Shown: in pieces, positions 1 through 7,066 of the stretch | Layout: the number at the start of each line of letters is the position of its first letter | How positions within the stretch are numbered: position 1 is the stretch's first letter | Assembly: GCA_030637245.1 (NCBI GenBank) | Contig: DAOVVI010000040.1 | Coordinates: 1-8,588 of the forward strand | Direction of reading: 5' to 3' | Length of the DNA stretch: 8,588 bases | Source of the DNA: Cyclobacteriaceae bacterium | GTDB lineage: Bacteria; Bacteroidota; Bacteroidia; Cytophagales; Cyclobacteriaceae | The notes under the pieces: generated by a model | Seen by the model: only the letters and a program-made list of their open reading frames with translations | Told to the model about the DNA's origin: nothing | Databases searched by the model: none | Position numbers and translations under genes: made by a program

Positions 1-1
1 G

Positions 2-1330
2 CTGCAAACGTCGATCATATTAATCAAAATGCAGAAATGTAAAAAGTCGATCATTGATGGAATCACCACTATCAATCTTAAGAAAAGCACAGTGCCATTT
101 TCCTTTTTTAAGGTGGTATTTATAAATATTGAAAATTATTCAAAAGAAGAATTATCCAATATTATCGCTCATGAGAAGGTGCACATTCTGGAGCGGCATT
201 GGATAGATTTGTTGATAATAGAACTGCTGACAGTTCTGTTCTGGATGAATCCGGTCGTTTGGTTGTACGAAAGATCGATCAAACAAAATCACGAGTTCCT
301 GGCGGACCAGGGCGTTTTGCTTGCAGGCTACAGCCCCGGCCAGTACCAGGCATTATTAATTAATCAATTAATGGGAGTAAAAATAATAGGTTTTACGAAC
401 AACCTAAACTATTCCCTCAACAAAAAGCGTATGGAAATGATGAAAAAGAAAAAATCGCTTACCATTAAAAAGTTGAAATTATTCATGGCATTGCCGCTTG
501 TCGCTTTACTTGTTTTTGCCTTTGCAGAACGGGAGATTGTTTTTGAAGAAGTTGAATTACCAAATCCCGAAAAATCCATCATCGAAAATCCCGTATCCGT
601 GCCTTTTGTTCAGCATCAGGAAGAATTGGCAAAAATTAGTGGTACCGTTGTCGCTGAAGATGGCACACCTTTAGTAAATGCTTATTTTCTTTTGTTAGAT
701 AATAAAGATGATCACCCTTATAGAAATACAAATATTGTGTTGGAAGGCAAATACACGCACGTCATTACTGATGCGCAGGGAAAATTTGAAATTGAACTAC
801 CAAAAAATAAAATAATTTTTTGGATGGTATCACACACTGGGTATTACACGAAAGCTGGTGCAGCAAAATCAGATGGAAAAGAGCCCTATTATCGTACCTT
901 CAAATTAAAAAAAGGCATATATCATTTGTCGCTTACTGAAGGTATATATTTTCCTGCACCCCATGATTATCGGAATCACGAACTACTCAAAAACACACCA
1001 GTAGACGTACTGAGAGCGAATAATCAAACGATGATGAATATGCAAAAATTTCCCAATTACAAAAATGGCGGACCGAATGGTTTGGCAAAAGATATAGAGC
1101 GGCTTACTACAAAGTATTCAAATAAAACAGGACAAAATGGTAGCGTGAAAGTATCCATGCACATTGATGAAAATGGCGATGCATCGGATTTTGGAATATT
1201 GGCCTACAAAAATAGTAAGTTGAAAGATGAATCCATTCGCATTATGCAAGAATTAAATAACTGGACACCAGGGATTCAAGGAGATAAAAATATCCCTGTT
1301 GATATCGCTGTCGTAGTGAGTTTTAATTAA
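2..1330 (+). CDS. BlaR1/M56-family membrane metallopeptidase with CarboxypepD_reg-like and TonB C-terminal-like domains (5' end cut off by window)
   Basis: The frame stays open to the window edge. Residues encoded before the first ATG (position 29) still read like M56 sequence, so that ATG is probably internal and the N-terminal membrane helices lie outside. Numbering from that ATG, PFSFF (23-27) precedes the zinc motif HEKVH (48-52) with a further H57. A membrane segment follows at about 61-80, then HEFLAD (88-93), which likely supplies the glutamate ligand, and a last helix at about 151-166. In BlaR1/MecR1 proteins this peptidase lies on the cytoplasmic side and is activated by an external signal. 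The tail after the last helix should be extracytoplasmic. It holds a carboxypeptidase-regulatory-like beta sandwich (about 202-262) and a TonB C-terminal-like module (about 369-433, with VKVSMHIDENGDASDF and WTPGIQ). Such genes usually follow a BlaI/MecI-type repressor, which would lie upstream of the window. The family call is strong; the signal and target are unknown. Confidence 0.88.
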   Translation: MQTSIILIKMQKCKKSIIDGITTINLKKSTVPFSFFKVVFINIENYSKEELSNIIAHEKVHILERHWIDLLIIELLTVLFWMNPVVWLYERSIKQNHEFLADQGVLLAGYSPGQYQALLINQLMGVKIIGFTNNLNYSLNKKRMEMMKKKKSLTIKKLKLFMALPLVALLVFAFAEREIVFEEVELPNPEKSIIENPVSVPFVQHQEELAKISGTVVAEDGTPLVNAYFLLLDNKDDHPYRNTNIVLEGKYTHVITDAQGKFEIELPKNKIIFWMVSHTGYYTKAGAAKSDGKEPYYRTFKLKKGIYHLSLTEGIYFPAPHDYRNHELLKNTPVDVLRANNQTMMNMQKFPNYKNGGPNGLAKDIERLTTKYSNKTGQNGSVKVSMHIDENGDASDFGILAYKNSKLKDESIRIMQELNNWTPGIQGDKNIPVDIAVVVSFN

Positions 1331-1416
1331 TTCCCAGACCTGTTCTGGGATCTGTTGGCTATTTGGGATGATCATTCAGCTAGCCAGCAGACCTCGGAAT
1401 CGGTTCGAGGATAATT
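1325..1416 (+). other. Cloverleaf-like set of three abutting stem-loops in the 3' region of the M56 gene
   Basis: Three inverted repeats lie end to end with no base between them. Arm 1 is a perfect 7-bp stem (1332-1338 with 1344-1350, 5-base loop). Arm 2 is an 11-bp stem (1351-1361 with 1381-1391, 19-base loop). Arm 3 is a 7-bp stem (1392-1398 with 1404-1410, 5-base loop). AATTA (1325-1329) can pair with TAATT (1412-1416) to close the set, overlapping the stop codon. The two non-Watson-Crick pairs (1355/1387 and 1397/1405) are G-U in plus-strand RNA but would be A-C in minus-strand RNA. This favours a structure in the 3' UTR of the M56 transcript. No U-run follows, so it is not a textbook terminator. 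Its role is unknown; protection of the 3' end or transcript termination are guesses. Confidence 0.5.
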
Positions 1417-1456
1417 GCTGTTTGCGTGCTTTACGAATTAGTTTATGAGATTCTTT

Positions 1457-2656
1457 TTATGTTTTCACCATCCTGTCCACCTCCGCTTTTGATCGACACA
1501 CACAATCTTCAATGGATAGTCCGGCAAAATAATTCCCACTGAGAAATAGATTTTGGTCCTCTAATAGTTGATCTATTTCATCAACCAGTTCGTAATGTCC
1601 AAGTCTTAACGAGGGAACAATATTGAGCTTCTCCCGTGTATCGAGTATTTGATCTTTTTTAATCCCCAGAACTTTGCACACTTTCTCCAGTTTTTGTTCG
1701 GTTGATAAAATATCAGGCTTGAAATGAAATGTAAATCCCCTGTAATTTTCATCGGGAACGGTATCTCTCGAAACTGCGGAAAAGAAATCATCATTGATCG
1801 GAACAAGGCCTGCGAATGGTTTTAATGCTGTAGCATCTTTTGAAACGATTGCGCCCAAAGATTCAATTTCTTGGAACTTGATCCCGGAGATTTTTTCAGC
1901 AAGATCTGGTGCAATGTTGTTTACTAATTTTGGAACGGAAGTGAGGGAGGTACAAATAGAAAGGTAAGTAGAAAAGAATTCCCCGGATTTTGTTTTTACT
2001 TTGAATCCTTCATCAGTTTGTATAATCTCAACTATTTCAATACCACATTTTATCTCTATGTTAGGATTGTTGGCAATTCCTGTTATAATGGATTCCAGGC
2101 CATTTTTCATCGTATAATGCTTCAAAACATCCTTTCTTCGCTTACGTTTTTTGAACAATGCATCCGCTGGAAAATCATCTGCATTTTGTGATGGCACTGC
2201 GCTAAACAAGGCGGAAAATACTTTTTTGAAATTCTTCTTACCAACAATGCTTCCGTAGTAAGACTCTACTGTTTCGCCTTCCTTTTTCTTAGAGAATAGC
2301 TTGGGAACAGAAACAAGTAATTCCAGAAAATTTATTTGAGAAGTGAAAGATTTTACCTGGCCGTTTACCAACACTCTGAAAGGCACTTTTGCTCTGGGAG
2401 AAATCTGATCATCAATGCTACAATCTTCCATGACTTCAATAAGGTTTCTGTATGAATTGTAGCACGTATGCGCACCAAGCTCTATCCAAAAATCAGAGCC
2501 CTCATTCTCCATTGTTGTTGAGTGAAAAGTCCCCCCAATTCGATCAGATTTCTCCAGCACCAGAATTTTATAATCAGCCTTAGCGGCGTAATGAGCAAAA
2601 CTCATTCCGCTTATGCCAGCTCCAACTACAATTACATCATATTTTTCCATGAACAT
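1457..2656 (-). CDS. FAD-dependent amine oxidase / protoporphyrinogen oxidase-like flavoprotein
   Basis: This 399-residue protein starts with a Rossmann FAD-binding fold. The dinucleotide motif GAGISG is at 12-17, an acidic ribose-binding E35 ends the second strand, and the RIGG motif (39-42) completes the amine-oxidase signature. WIELGAHTC (57-65) fits the next conserved block. Near the C terminus, FLSGNYFAGLS (371-381) followed by EDCV matches the second FAD-contacting block of the HemY/HemG and amine-oxidase superfamily. LGHYELVDEIDQLL just before it also recalls protoporphyrinogen oxidases, which oxidise protoporphyrinogen IX in haem synthesis. The protein is somewhat shorter than typical oxygen-dependent enzymes of that kind (about 440-470 residues), and no haem gene is nearby, so the substrate stays open. 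No signal peptide or membrane helix is seen, suggesting a soluble cytoplasmic protein. The ATG two codons downstream (2650) is an equally possible start; neither has a clear ribosome binding site. It is transcribed alone. Confidence 0.8.
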   Translation of the reverse strand: MFMEKYDVIVVGAGISGMSFAHYAAKADYKILVLEKSDRIGGTFHSTTMENEGSDFWIELGAHTCYNSYRNLIEVMEDCSIDDQISPRAKVPFRVLVNGQVKSFTSQINFLELLVSVPKLFSKKKEGETVESYYGSIVGKKNFKKVFSALFSAVPSQNADDFPADALFKKRKRRKDVLKHYTMKNGLESIITGIANNPNIEIKCGIEIVEIIQTDEGFKVKTKSGEFFSTYLSICTSLTSVPKLVNNIAPDLAEKISGIKFQEIESLGAIVSKDATALKPFAGLVPINDDFFSAVSRDTVPDENYRGFTFHFKPDILSTEQKLEKVCKVLGIKKDQILDTREKLNIVPSLRLGHYELVDEIDQLLEDQNLFLSGNYFAGLSIEDCVCRSKAEVDRMVKT

Positions 2657-2690
2657 TTTTCTGAATTATATAATAGGAATCATAAAGCGG

Positions 2691-2721
2691 TGAAGGTAAG
2701 AATTCCAAGGCTGAGTTTCAA
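2691..2721 (-). promoter_or_regulatory. Candidate Bacteroidota-type promoter of the flavoprotein gene
   Basis: Read on the minus strand, TTG (2721-2719) is followed after 20 bases by TACCTTCA (2698-2691). This is a partial match to the Bacteroidota -33 TTG and -7 TAnnTTTG pattern at about the expected spacing. Transcription would begin near 2684 and give a leader of roughly 28 bases before the start at 2656. The match is inexact, so the call is tentative. Confidence 0.33.
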
Positions 2722-2850
2722 TAATAGGGTTTTCGATTTTTAATATCATATTTCTGATTTTCATGTATTTTCTGGCGAAAGATTAAAAATTGGTTCGGGA
2801 GTTTAAAAGGCACAAGACTGAAGAGATTGAGTGGATTGATATATCTATCT

Positions 2851-2883
2851 CCCATCAATCTTTCATCAATTTCCCATCAATCT
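2851..2883. repeat. Three imperfect 11-bp tandem repeats with an inverted partner upstream
   Basis: CCCATCAATCT (2851-2861), TTCATCAATTT (2862-2872) and CCCATCAATCT (2873-2883) follow each other directly, sharing the core ATCAAT with an exact 11-base period, about one helical turn. GATTGAT (2834-2840) is the perfect inverted complement of ATCAATC (2854-2860), and another GATTGA stands at 2825-2830. Such helically phased sites are common for regulators that bind one DNA face, so an operator about 180 bases upstream of the protease gene is possible. Simple-sequence drift is the alternative. Confidence 0.55.
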
Positions 2884-2999
2884 ATTTTAGGTTTCGGCTC
2901 GTCCAGCTTAGGAGATTTTATATTCATTTATCCAATATTAGCTTCAAATAGAATTATAACCGCTTGTATCAATTTCATTAGTTATTAGTTACATAGAAG

Positions 3000-3032
3000 T
3001 TGATTTTTATAGTTAAGAAATAAGCTATCTTG
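3000..3032 (+). promoter_or_regulatory. Weak candidate promoter for the tricorn-like protease gene
   Basis: TTG (3000-3002) and TATCTTG (3026-3032) loosely resemble the Bacteroidota -33 and -7 elements. The spacing of 23 bases is long, and the -7 box is one T short of TAnnTTTG. It would place the transcript start near 3039, about 23 bases before the ATG. Support is weak. Confidence 0.2.
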
Positions 3033-3061
3033 TTATTGATTTTTAATAAAACAATCACCTA

Positions 3062-6000
3062 ATGAAAAAAAATATCCTGGTCCTTTTAGGATGCTTGCTG
3101 CCTTTCTTCGGCTTCTCACAGATTAATGCAAAATTACTTCGTCACCCCGATGTTTCTAATGATCAAATTTGTTTTGTGTATGGAGGGGATGTCTGGATTG
3201 TTTCAAAAAACGGAGGCACTGCCCAACATCTTAGTACACCTGTCGGAGAAGAACTTAATCCACGGTTTTCTCCGGATGGCAAGCAAATTGCCTACACAGC
3301 TAATTATCATGGAAATAGTGATGTTTTTGTTGTCAACAGTTTGGGAGGGATCCCAAAGCAAATGACCCACCATCCCTATGGCGATCGTGTGGTTGACTGG
3401 ACTCCTGATGGAGAAAAGTTACTATTTGCATCCATGAGGGAGTCGGGCAGAAGAAGATTCAATCAACTGTTCCTGGTGAATGTAAGTGGCGGCTATCCCG
3501 AAAAATTACCACTTGCTTATGGTGAACAGGGAAGCTATTCGCCGGATGGAAACAGCTTAACTTTCACCACAAAAAACTTAAACAGATCCATGAAGAGATA
3601 CAGAAACGGATTGTCGGCCGATATATGGATTTATGACAAAAGTTCCGGTTCTACAGAGCGAATTGAACAAACCGACGCCAACGAAGCTTTCCCCATGTGG
3701 CATGAAAATAAAGTATATTTCATCTCAGACCGGGAAGAAAACCAGCGATTCAATATTTGGTCATTTGACCTGACAAGTAAAGAAACCAACAGAATCACCG
3801 ATTTCTCAGATTTTGATGTCAAATACCCTTCGATTGGCCCAAAAGATATTGTTTTTGAAGCCGGTGGAGATTTATATCTGTTAGATCTGGAAACAGAACA
3901 ATATAAAAAAGTAGATATCCATGTGGTCTCTGATCAAACTAAATTGATGCCAACCTCAAAAAAAGTGGACAAAATGATCGCCAACGCTTCTCTGTCTCCA
4001 AAAGCAAATCGTGTGGTTATGCAAGCAAGAGGTGAATTATTCTCTCTACCGGCCAAAGATGGATATATCTCCAATTTAAGTCAGTCATCCGGCTCAGCAG
4101 AGCGATATCCTGCATGGTCTCCGGATGGAAAATATATTGCATACTGGAGTGATAAAAGCGGGGAATATAATTTGTATCTGAAAGATATGGAAAATCCATG
4201 GAAAGAAGATCGAAAAATCACCAGTTACACAAGCGGATTTTATTACAACCTGTATTGGTCGCCGGATAGTAAAAAAATCATTTTTGCCGGAAATTCTCAA
4301 GGTGTATTTCTTCTGGACGTGGCTACGGGTAATATTAAAAAGATCGATCAGATAGAATATGGTTTTAGCCATTTCTGGGCTTTGGGATTTGGTGTGAACT
4401 GGTCTTCAGATAGCAAATGGATCACCTATCAAAAGCTTGTAGAAAATGAAAACTCAGCTATTTTCGCTTACAATCTGGAAGCAGACAAGGTCAGCCAGCT
4501 CACCTCGGGATATTACAATGACTCCAGTCCGGTATTTGATCCCGATGGGAAATACATGTATTTCACTACGGACAGAGAATTGCAAGCCATCTATTCTGAC
4601 CTCGATGAAACATGGATTTATCCCAATTCTACAAAAATTGCAGCGGTACCATTGAGTGATACCATCGCTTCTCCGCTTGAAGCTAAAAACGATGAGGTAG
4701 AGCCAAAAAAGGAAGAGGATAAAGAAGAAAAAGGGGATGATGACAAAAAAAAGGATAAAGAAGATGATAAGGAAGAAAAAGAAGTAGATAAATCAATAAA
4801 CCTTCAAGTCGATGGATTTGAACGAAGAATGGTGATTCTTTCGCCTGCTGCCGGCAATATTGGAAATCTAACAGCCGTAAATGGAAAACTTATATTTCAC
4901 CGTATTCCAAACAAAGGTAGCGAATCAAAAAATAAGCCGATAAAATACTTTGATCTGAAAGAACGCAAGGAAGAAACAGTCATTGAAAATGCAGATTTAT
5001 TCATGGTTTCTTCAGATCAACAAAAATTACTTATCCGGCAAAATGGTAAGTATGGAATTATTGAAGTAAAACCGGGACAAAAGCTTGAAGATGCGATTCG
5101 AACCGGCGAAATGGAAATGAGCATAGACCCAAAGCTGGAATGGAAGCAGATTTTCGATGAAGTCTATCGCACCTTCCGTGATTTCTTCTACGATTCAAAA
5201 ATGCATCAAATCGACTGGAAAGGGTTGCATGATCAGTATAGTAAAATATTGCCAGACATCGTGACAAGAGAAGATCTGAACTTCCTTATTTGGGAGATCA
5301 TGAGTGAAATTGCCTCCGGACATACCTATGTGAGTGGTGGTGATATTGAAAGGCCTAAATTTGTCGGTGTCGGATTGCTGGGTATCGATTGGGAATTGGA
5401 TGGAGCTAATTATAAAGTAAAACGGATTGTGAAAGGAGCTCCCTGGGATCATGAGATTCGATCAGCACTGGAAGAAACAAAATCCAAAGTGAAAGAGGGA
5501 GATTTTATTCTAGCTGTGAATGGCATGAAAATTAATGTACAAACTGGTCCATATGCACCATTTACGGGCTTGGGTGGAAAGACCGTTCAACTCACCGTAA
5601 ATAAATCTCCTTCGTTTGAAGGAGCCGAAAATGTTACTGTAAAATTATTGAATGACGAAGGAAGACTACGGCATTTGGAATGGATTGAAAACAACAGAAA
5701 ATATGTTGATTTAGCTTCTGATGGAAAAATCGGATATATCTATATGCAAAATACAGGAAGCCTTGGTCAGTCGGAGCTTGTGCGGCAATTTTATGCGCAA
5801 ATAGATAAAGATGCTTTTGTTATAGACGAAAGATTCAACTCCGGAGGACAATTGGCCGGAAGGTTCATAGAGCTGTTAACCAGGAAAAATATACTTCATA
5901 TTTACCAGCGAACGGACAAAATATATTCGTATCCATCCAAAGCCAATGACGGCCCTAAAGTTATGTTAATCAATGGCTGGAGTGGATCAGGAGGCGATGC

Positions 6001-6337
6001 TTTTCCATGGGCATTTAAAGAAATGAAGGTCGGGCCAATCGTAGGTGACAATACCTATGGCATTCTTGTTGGCCCTGTTTCCCCACATTCCCTTATTGAC
6101 GGCGGAATGGTATCTTCTCCGGGAGGTCGATTATTTGGTAATAATGGCGAGTGGTTTTGGGAGGGCGTTGGCGTAACTCCCGATCATCGTGTAGTGAATA
6201 ATCCGGGCACATTATACAATGAAAAAGACGAGCAAATGGACAAAGCAATTGAAATTTTAAAAGAAATGCTGAGACAACGGAGAGATGAGGAAATCAAGCG
6301 CCCTGAATTTGAGGACAGAAGAAAAGTGAAAAAATAG
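3062..6337 (+). CDS. Secreted tricorn-type S41 protease (beta-propeller, PDZ and S41 domains)
   Basis: This 1091-residue protein begins with a signal peptide (about 1-19, ending FGFS) and so should act outside the cytoplasm, unlike archaeal tricorn. TolB/PD40-type propeller repeats fill about 25-670; clear blade motifs are FSPDG (69-73), WTPDG (113-117), YSPDG (159-163), WSPDG (352-356), WSPDS (399-403) and FDPDG (492-496). A Lys/Glu/Asp-rich stretch (541-577) interrupts the second propeller. A tricorn C1-like region (about 690-757), a PDZ domain (about 765-865) and the S41 core (about 885-1045) follow. Catalytic candidates by comparison with Thermoplasma tricorn are H754 in GHTYVSGGD, nucleophile S976 in GSGGD and E1034 in WEGVGVTPD; RFNSGG (924-929) fits the S41 core. 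The position matching tricorn S745 is glycine (G753). The family is expected to trim peptides, with the propellers gating access. The gene stands alone and ends at a strong terminator. No better start exists downstream because the signal peptide needs this ATG. Confidence 0.93.
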   Translation: MKKNILVLLGCLLPFFGFSQINAKLLRHPDVSNDQICFVYGGDVWIVSKNGGTAQHLSTPVGEELNPRFSPDGKQIAYTANYHGNSDVFVVNSLGGIPKQMTHHPYGDRVVDWTPDGEKLLFASMRESGRRRFNQLFLVNVSGGYPEKLPLAYGEQGSYSPDGNSLTFTTKNLNRSMKRYRNGLSADIWIYDKSSGSTERIEQTDANEAFPMWHENKVYFISDREENQRFNIWSFDLTSKETNRITDFSDFDVKYPSIGPKDIVFEAGGDLYLLDLETEQYKKVDIHVVSDQTKLMPTSKKVDKMIANASLSPKANRVVMQARGELFSLPAKDGYISNLSQSSGSAERYPAWSPDGKYIAYWSDKSGEYNLYLKDMENPWKEDRKITSYTSGFYYNLYWSPDSKKIIFAGNSQGVFLLDVATGNIKKIDQIEYGFSHFWALGFGVNWSSDSKWITYQKLVENENSAIFAYNLEADKVSQLTSGYYNDSSPVFDPDGKYMYFTTDRELQAIYSDLDETWIYPNSTKIAAVPLSDTIASPLEAKNDEVEPKKEEDKEEKGDDDKKKDKEDDKEEKEVDKSINLQVDGFERRMVILSPAAGNIGNLTAVNGKLIFHRIPNKGSESKNKPIKYFDLKERKEETVIENADLFMVSSDQQKLLIRQNGKYGIIEVKPGQKLEDAIRTGEMEMSIDPKLEWKQIFDEVYRTFRDFFYDSKMHQIDWKGLHDQYSKILPDIVTREDLNFLIWEIMSEIASGHTYVSGGDIERPKFVGVGLLGIDWELDGANYKVKRIVKGAPWDHEIRSALEETKSKVKEGDFILAVNGMKINVQTGPYAPFTGLGGKTVQLTVNKSPSFEGAENVTVKLLNDEGRLRHLEWIENNRKYVDLASDGKIGYIYMQNTGSLGQSELVRQFYAQIDKDAFVIDERFNSGGQLAGRFIELLTRKNILHIYQRTDKIYSYPSKANDGPKVMLINGWSGSGGDAFPWAFKEMKVGPIVGDNTYGILVGPVSPHSLIDGGMVSSPGGRLFGNNGEWFWEGVGVTPDHRVVNNPGTLYNEKDEQMDKAIEILKEMLRQRRDEEIKRPEFEDRRKVKK
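4679..4792 (+). other. Low-complexity Lys/Glu/Asp linker with two in-frame A_AAA_AAG heptamers
   Basis: This part of the protease gene encodes an almost purely charged insert (residues 540-577), written mainly in AAA, GAA and GAT codons. It contains the heptamer AAAAAAG at 4705-4711 and at 4747-4753. Both are in the zero-frame phase A AAA AAG known from -1 frameshift sites such as E. coli dnaX. In the -1 frame, stops follow at 4720-4722 and 4756-4758. AAGGGG (4731-4736) lies 10 bases before the second heptamer. This may only reflect the lysine-rich coding. Confidence 0.6.
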
Positions 6338-6342
6338 AAAAG

Positions 6343-6379
6343 AAAGGAGCAATTGCTATCTAAACAATTGCTCCTTTTT
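6343..6379. terminator. Bidirectional intrinsic terminator
   Basis: A perfect 13-bp stem (6343-6355 with 6365-6377) with a 9-base loop is followed by a T-run on the plus strand and flanked by A-rich sequence upstream. Read on the minus strand, it gives the same stem followed by a T-rich tract. It begins six bases after the protease stop and ends six bases before the CBS-protein stop, so it serves both convergent genes. Confidence 0.92.
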
Positions 6380-6384
6380 ATAAT

Positions 6385-6849
6385 TTAGGATGGCATTTGA
6401 ATTTCACTGCCATAATCCGAGCCAACGATATAGCCTTCCAGGTCTTTAATCATGGTCTTTTGTTCAGAAATAATTCTGTTTACAATATCTCCAATAGATA
6501 CAAGGCCGACCAACTTATCATCTTTCATAACCGGTAAATGCCGAGTTCTCTTTTTTGTCATCAGCTCCAAGCATTCTCGCAAGTAGTTTTCCGGTTTCAC
6601 AAAATAAACAGTAGTGGTCATCATTTCCTTCACTTTTGTTTTTTTAGATGACTTGCCCAGCAGGGTTACCTTTCTGGCATAATCCCGCTCAGAAAATACT
6701 CCAACAATTTTATCATTCTTGTCCACCACCATTAGAGCTCCAACATCATGTTTAGCAAGTAGTTCAAGAGCAGTAAAAACAGTTTCCTTTGAGCTTATTC
6801 TGTAAACATCATTCCCCTTATATTCAAGTAAATTACTAACAAGACCCAT
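6385..6849 (-). CDS. Stand-alone two-CBS-domain protein
   Basis: The 154-residue product consists almost entirely of a CBS pair (Bateman module). The first CBS domain spans about 13-62 and ends with GVFSERDYARKV. The second spans about 74-128, with MTTTVYFVKPE, TRHLPV (102-107) and GLVSIGDIVN (115-124). A short conserved tail, LEGYIVGS, follows. CBS pairs usually bind AMP, ATP, S-adenosylmethionine or similar adenosyl ligands. Stand-alone proteins of this type are thought to report energy or redox state to partners, but no partner is evident here. There is no signal peptide or membrane segment, so a cytoplasmic location is expected. The length is typical for the family. The ATG at 6849 fits the family start, although no ribosome binding site is visible. 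The gene is monocistronic and converges with the protease gene on a shared terminator. Domain call is firm; biological role is unknown. Confidence 0.92.
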   Translation of the reverse strand: MGLVSNLLEYKGNDVYRISSKETVFTALELLAKHDVGALMVVDKNDKIVGVFSERDYARKVTLLGKSSKKTKVKEMMTTTVYFVKPENYLRECLELMTKKRTRHLPVMKDDKLVGLVSIGDIVNRIISEQKTMIKDLEGYIVGSDYGSEIQMPS

Positions 6850-6910
6850 GACTAATATTTTTTATAGTTTAAAAATAATTTACGAAATTTTTGAAGGCAT
6901 TGCCTTAGAT

Positions 6911-6939
6911 CAAAAGCTAATAATTGGATAGTTAACAAA
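6911..6939 (-). promoter_or_regulatory. Candidate promoter of the CBS-protein gene
   Basis: On the minus strand TTTG (6939-6936) is followed 16 bases later by TAGCTTTTG (6919-6911), close to the TAnnTTTG element but with one extra T. The predicted leader of about 55 bases would contain or border a tight hairpin, AAGGC-ATT-GCCTT (6894-6906). The match is approximate. Confidence 0.33.
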
Positions 6940-6950
6940 GTATAAAAAAA

Positions 6951-7010
6951 ATATGACATTTCATATATATTTATGATTTTCACATGAATGAAATTTTCTG
7001 ATAAATCATA
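6951..7010. repeat. Cluster of AT-rich inverted repeats
   Basis: ATATGA (6951-6956) pairs with TCATAT (6961-6966) across four bases. TATGATTT (6972-6979) pairs perfectly with AAATCATA (7003-7010) across 23 bases. ATTTCA (6958-6963) matches TGAAAT (6989-6994). All lie between two divergent genes, where operators are expected, but AT-rich DNA forms such dyads readily by chance. Confidence 0.35.
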
Positions 7011-7066
7011 TTTTAACCAGAATACTTCTGGAGATAATTATTAATACTTGTAAAGAATTTGAAATC

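Larger units (their letters stand above)
2657..3061. other. Divergent intergenic region (405 bases) without a gene
   Basis: This spacer lies between the oppositely transcribed flavoprotein and tricorn-like protease genes. I find no credible coding frame: an open frame on the plus strand reaching 2743 overlaps the flavoprotein gene and has no recognisable protein features. The spacer holds candidate promoters for both flanking genes and a cluster of ATCAATC-type repeats in direct and inverted orientation (2824-2883). The rest is AT-rich with no feature I can name. Confidence 0.7.

Noticed and set aside
1392..1410. GGTTCGA at 1402-1408, resembling a tRNA T-loop in the cloverleaf region
   Set aside because: The flanking bases do not form a T-arm around it, arm sizes do not match a tRNA, and no acceptor stem or anticodon arm fits.
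2522..2743. Plus-strand open frame of 73 codons overlapping the start of the flavoprotein gene
   Set aside because: It lies mostly antisense to a well-supported gene, has no recognisable domain and runs through the flavoprotein promoter region.
3086..3094. Possible lipobox (LLGC, residues 8-11) in the protease signal peptide
   Set aside because: The hydrophobic stretch before the cysteine is too short and hydrophobic residues continue after it; a type I signal ending near residue 19 fits better.
4094..4372. Antisense open frame within the protease gene (92 codons)
   Set aside because: It mirrors the propeller coding sequence, where repeated codons keep other frames open; its protein has no recognisable motif.
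5195..5452. Antisense open frame opposite the C1/PDZ region of the protease
   Set aside because: It is fully inside a strongly supported domain-coding region on the other strand and shows no independent coding signal.
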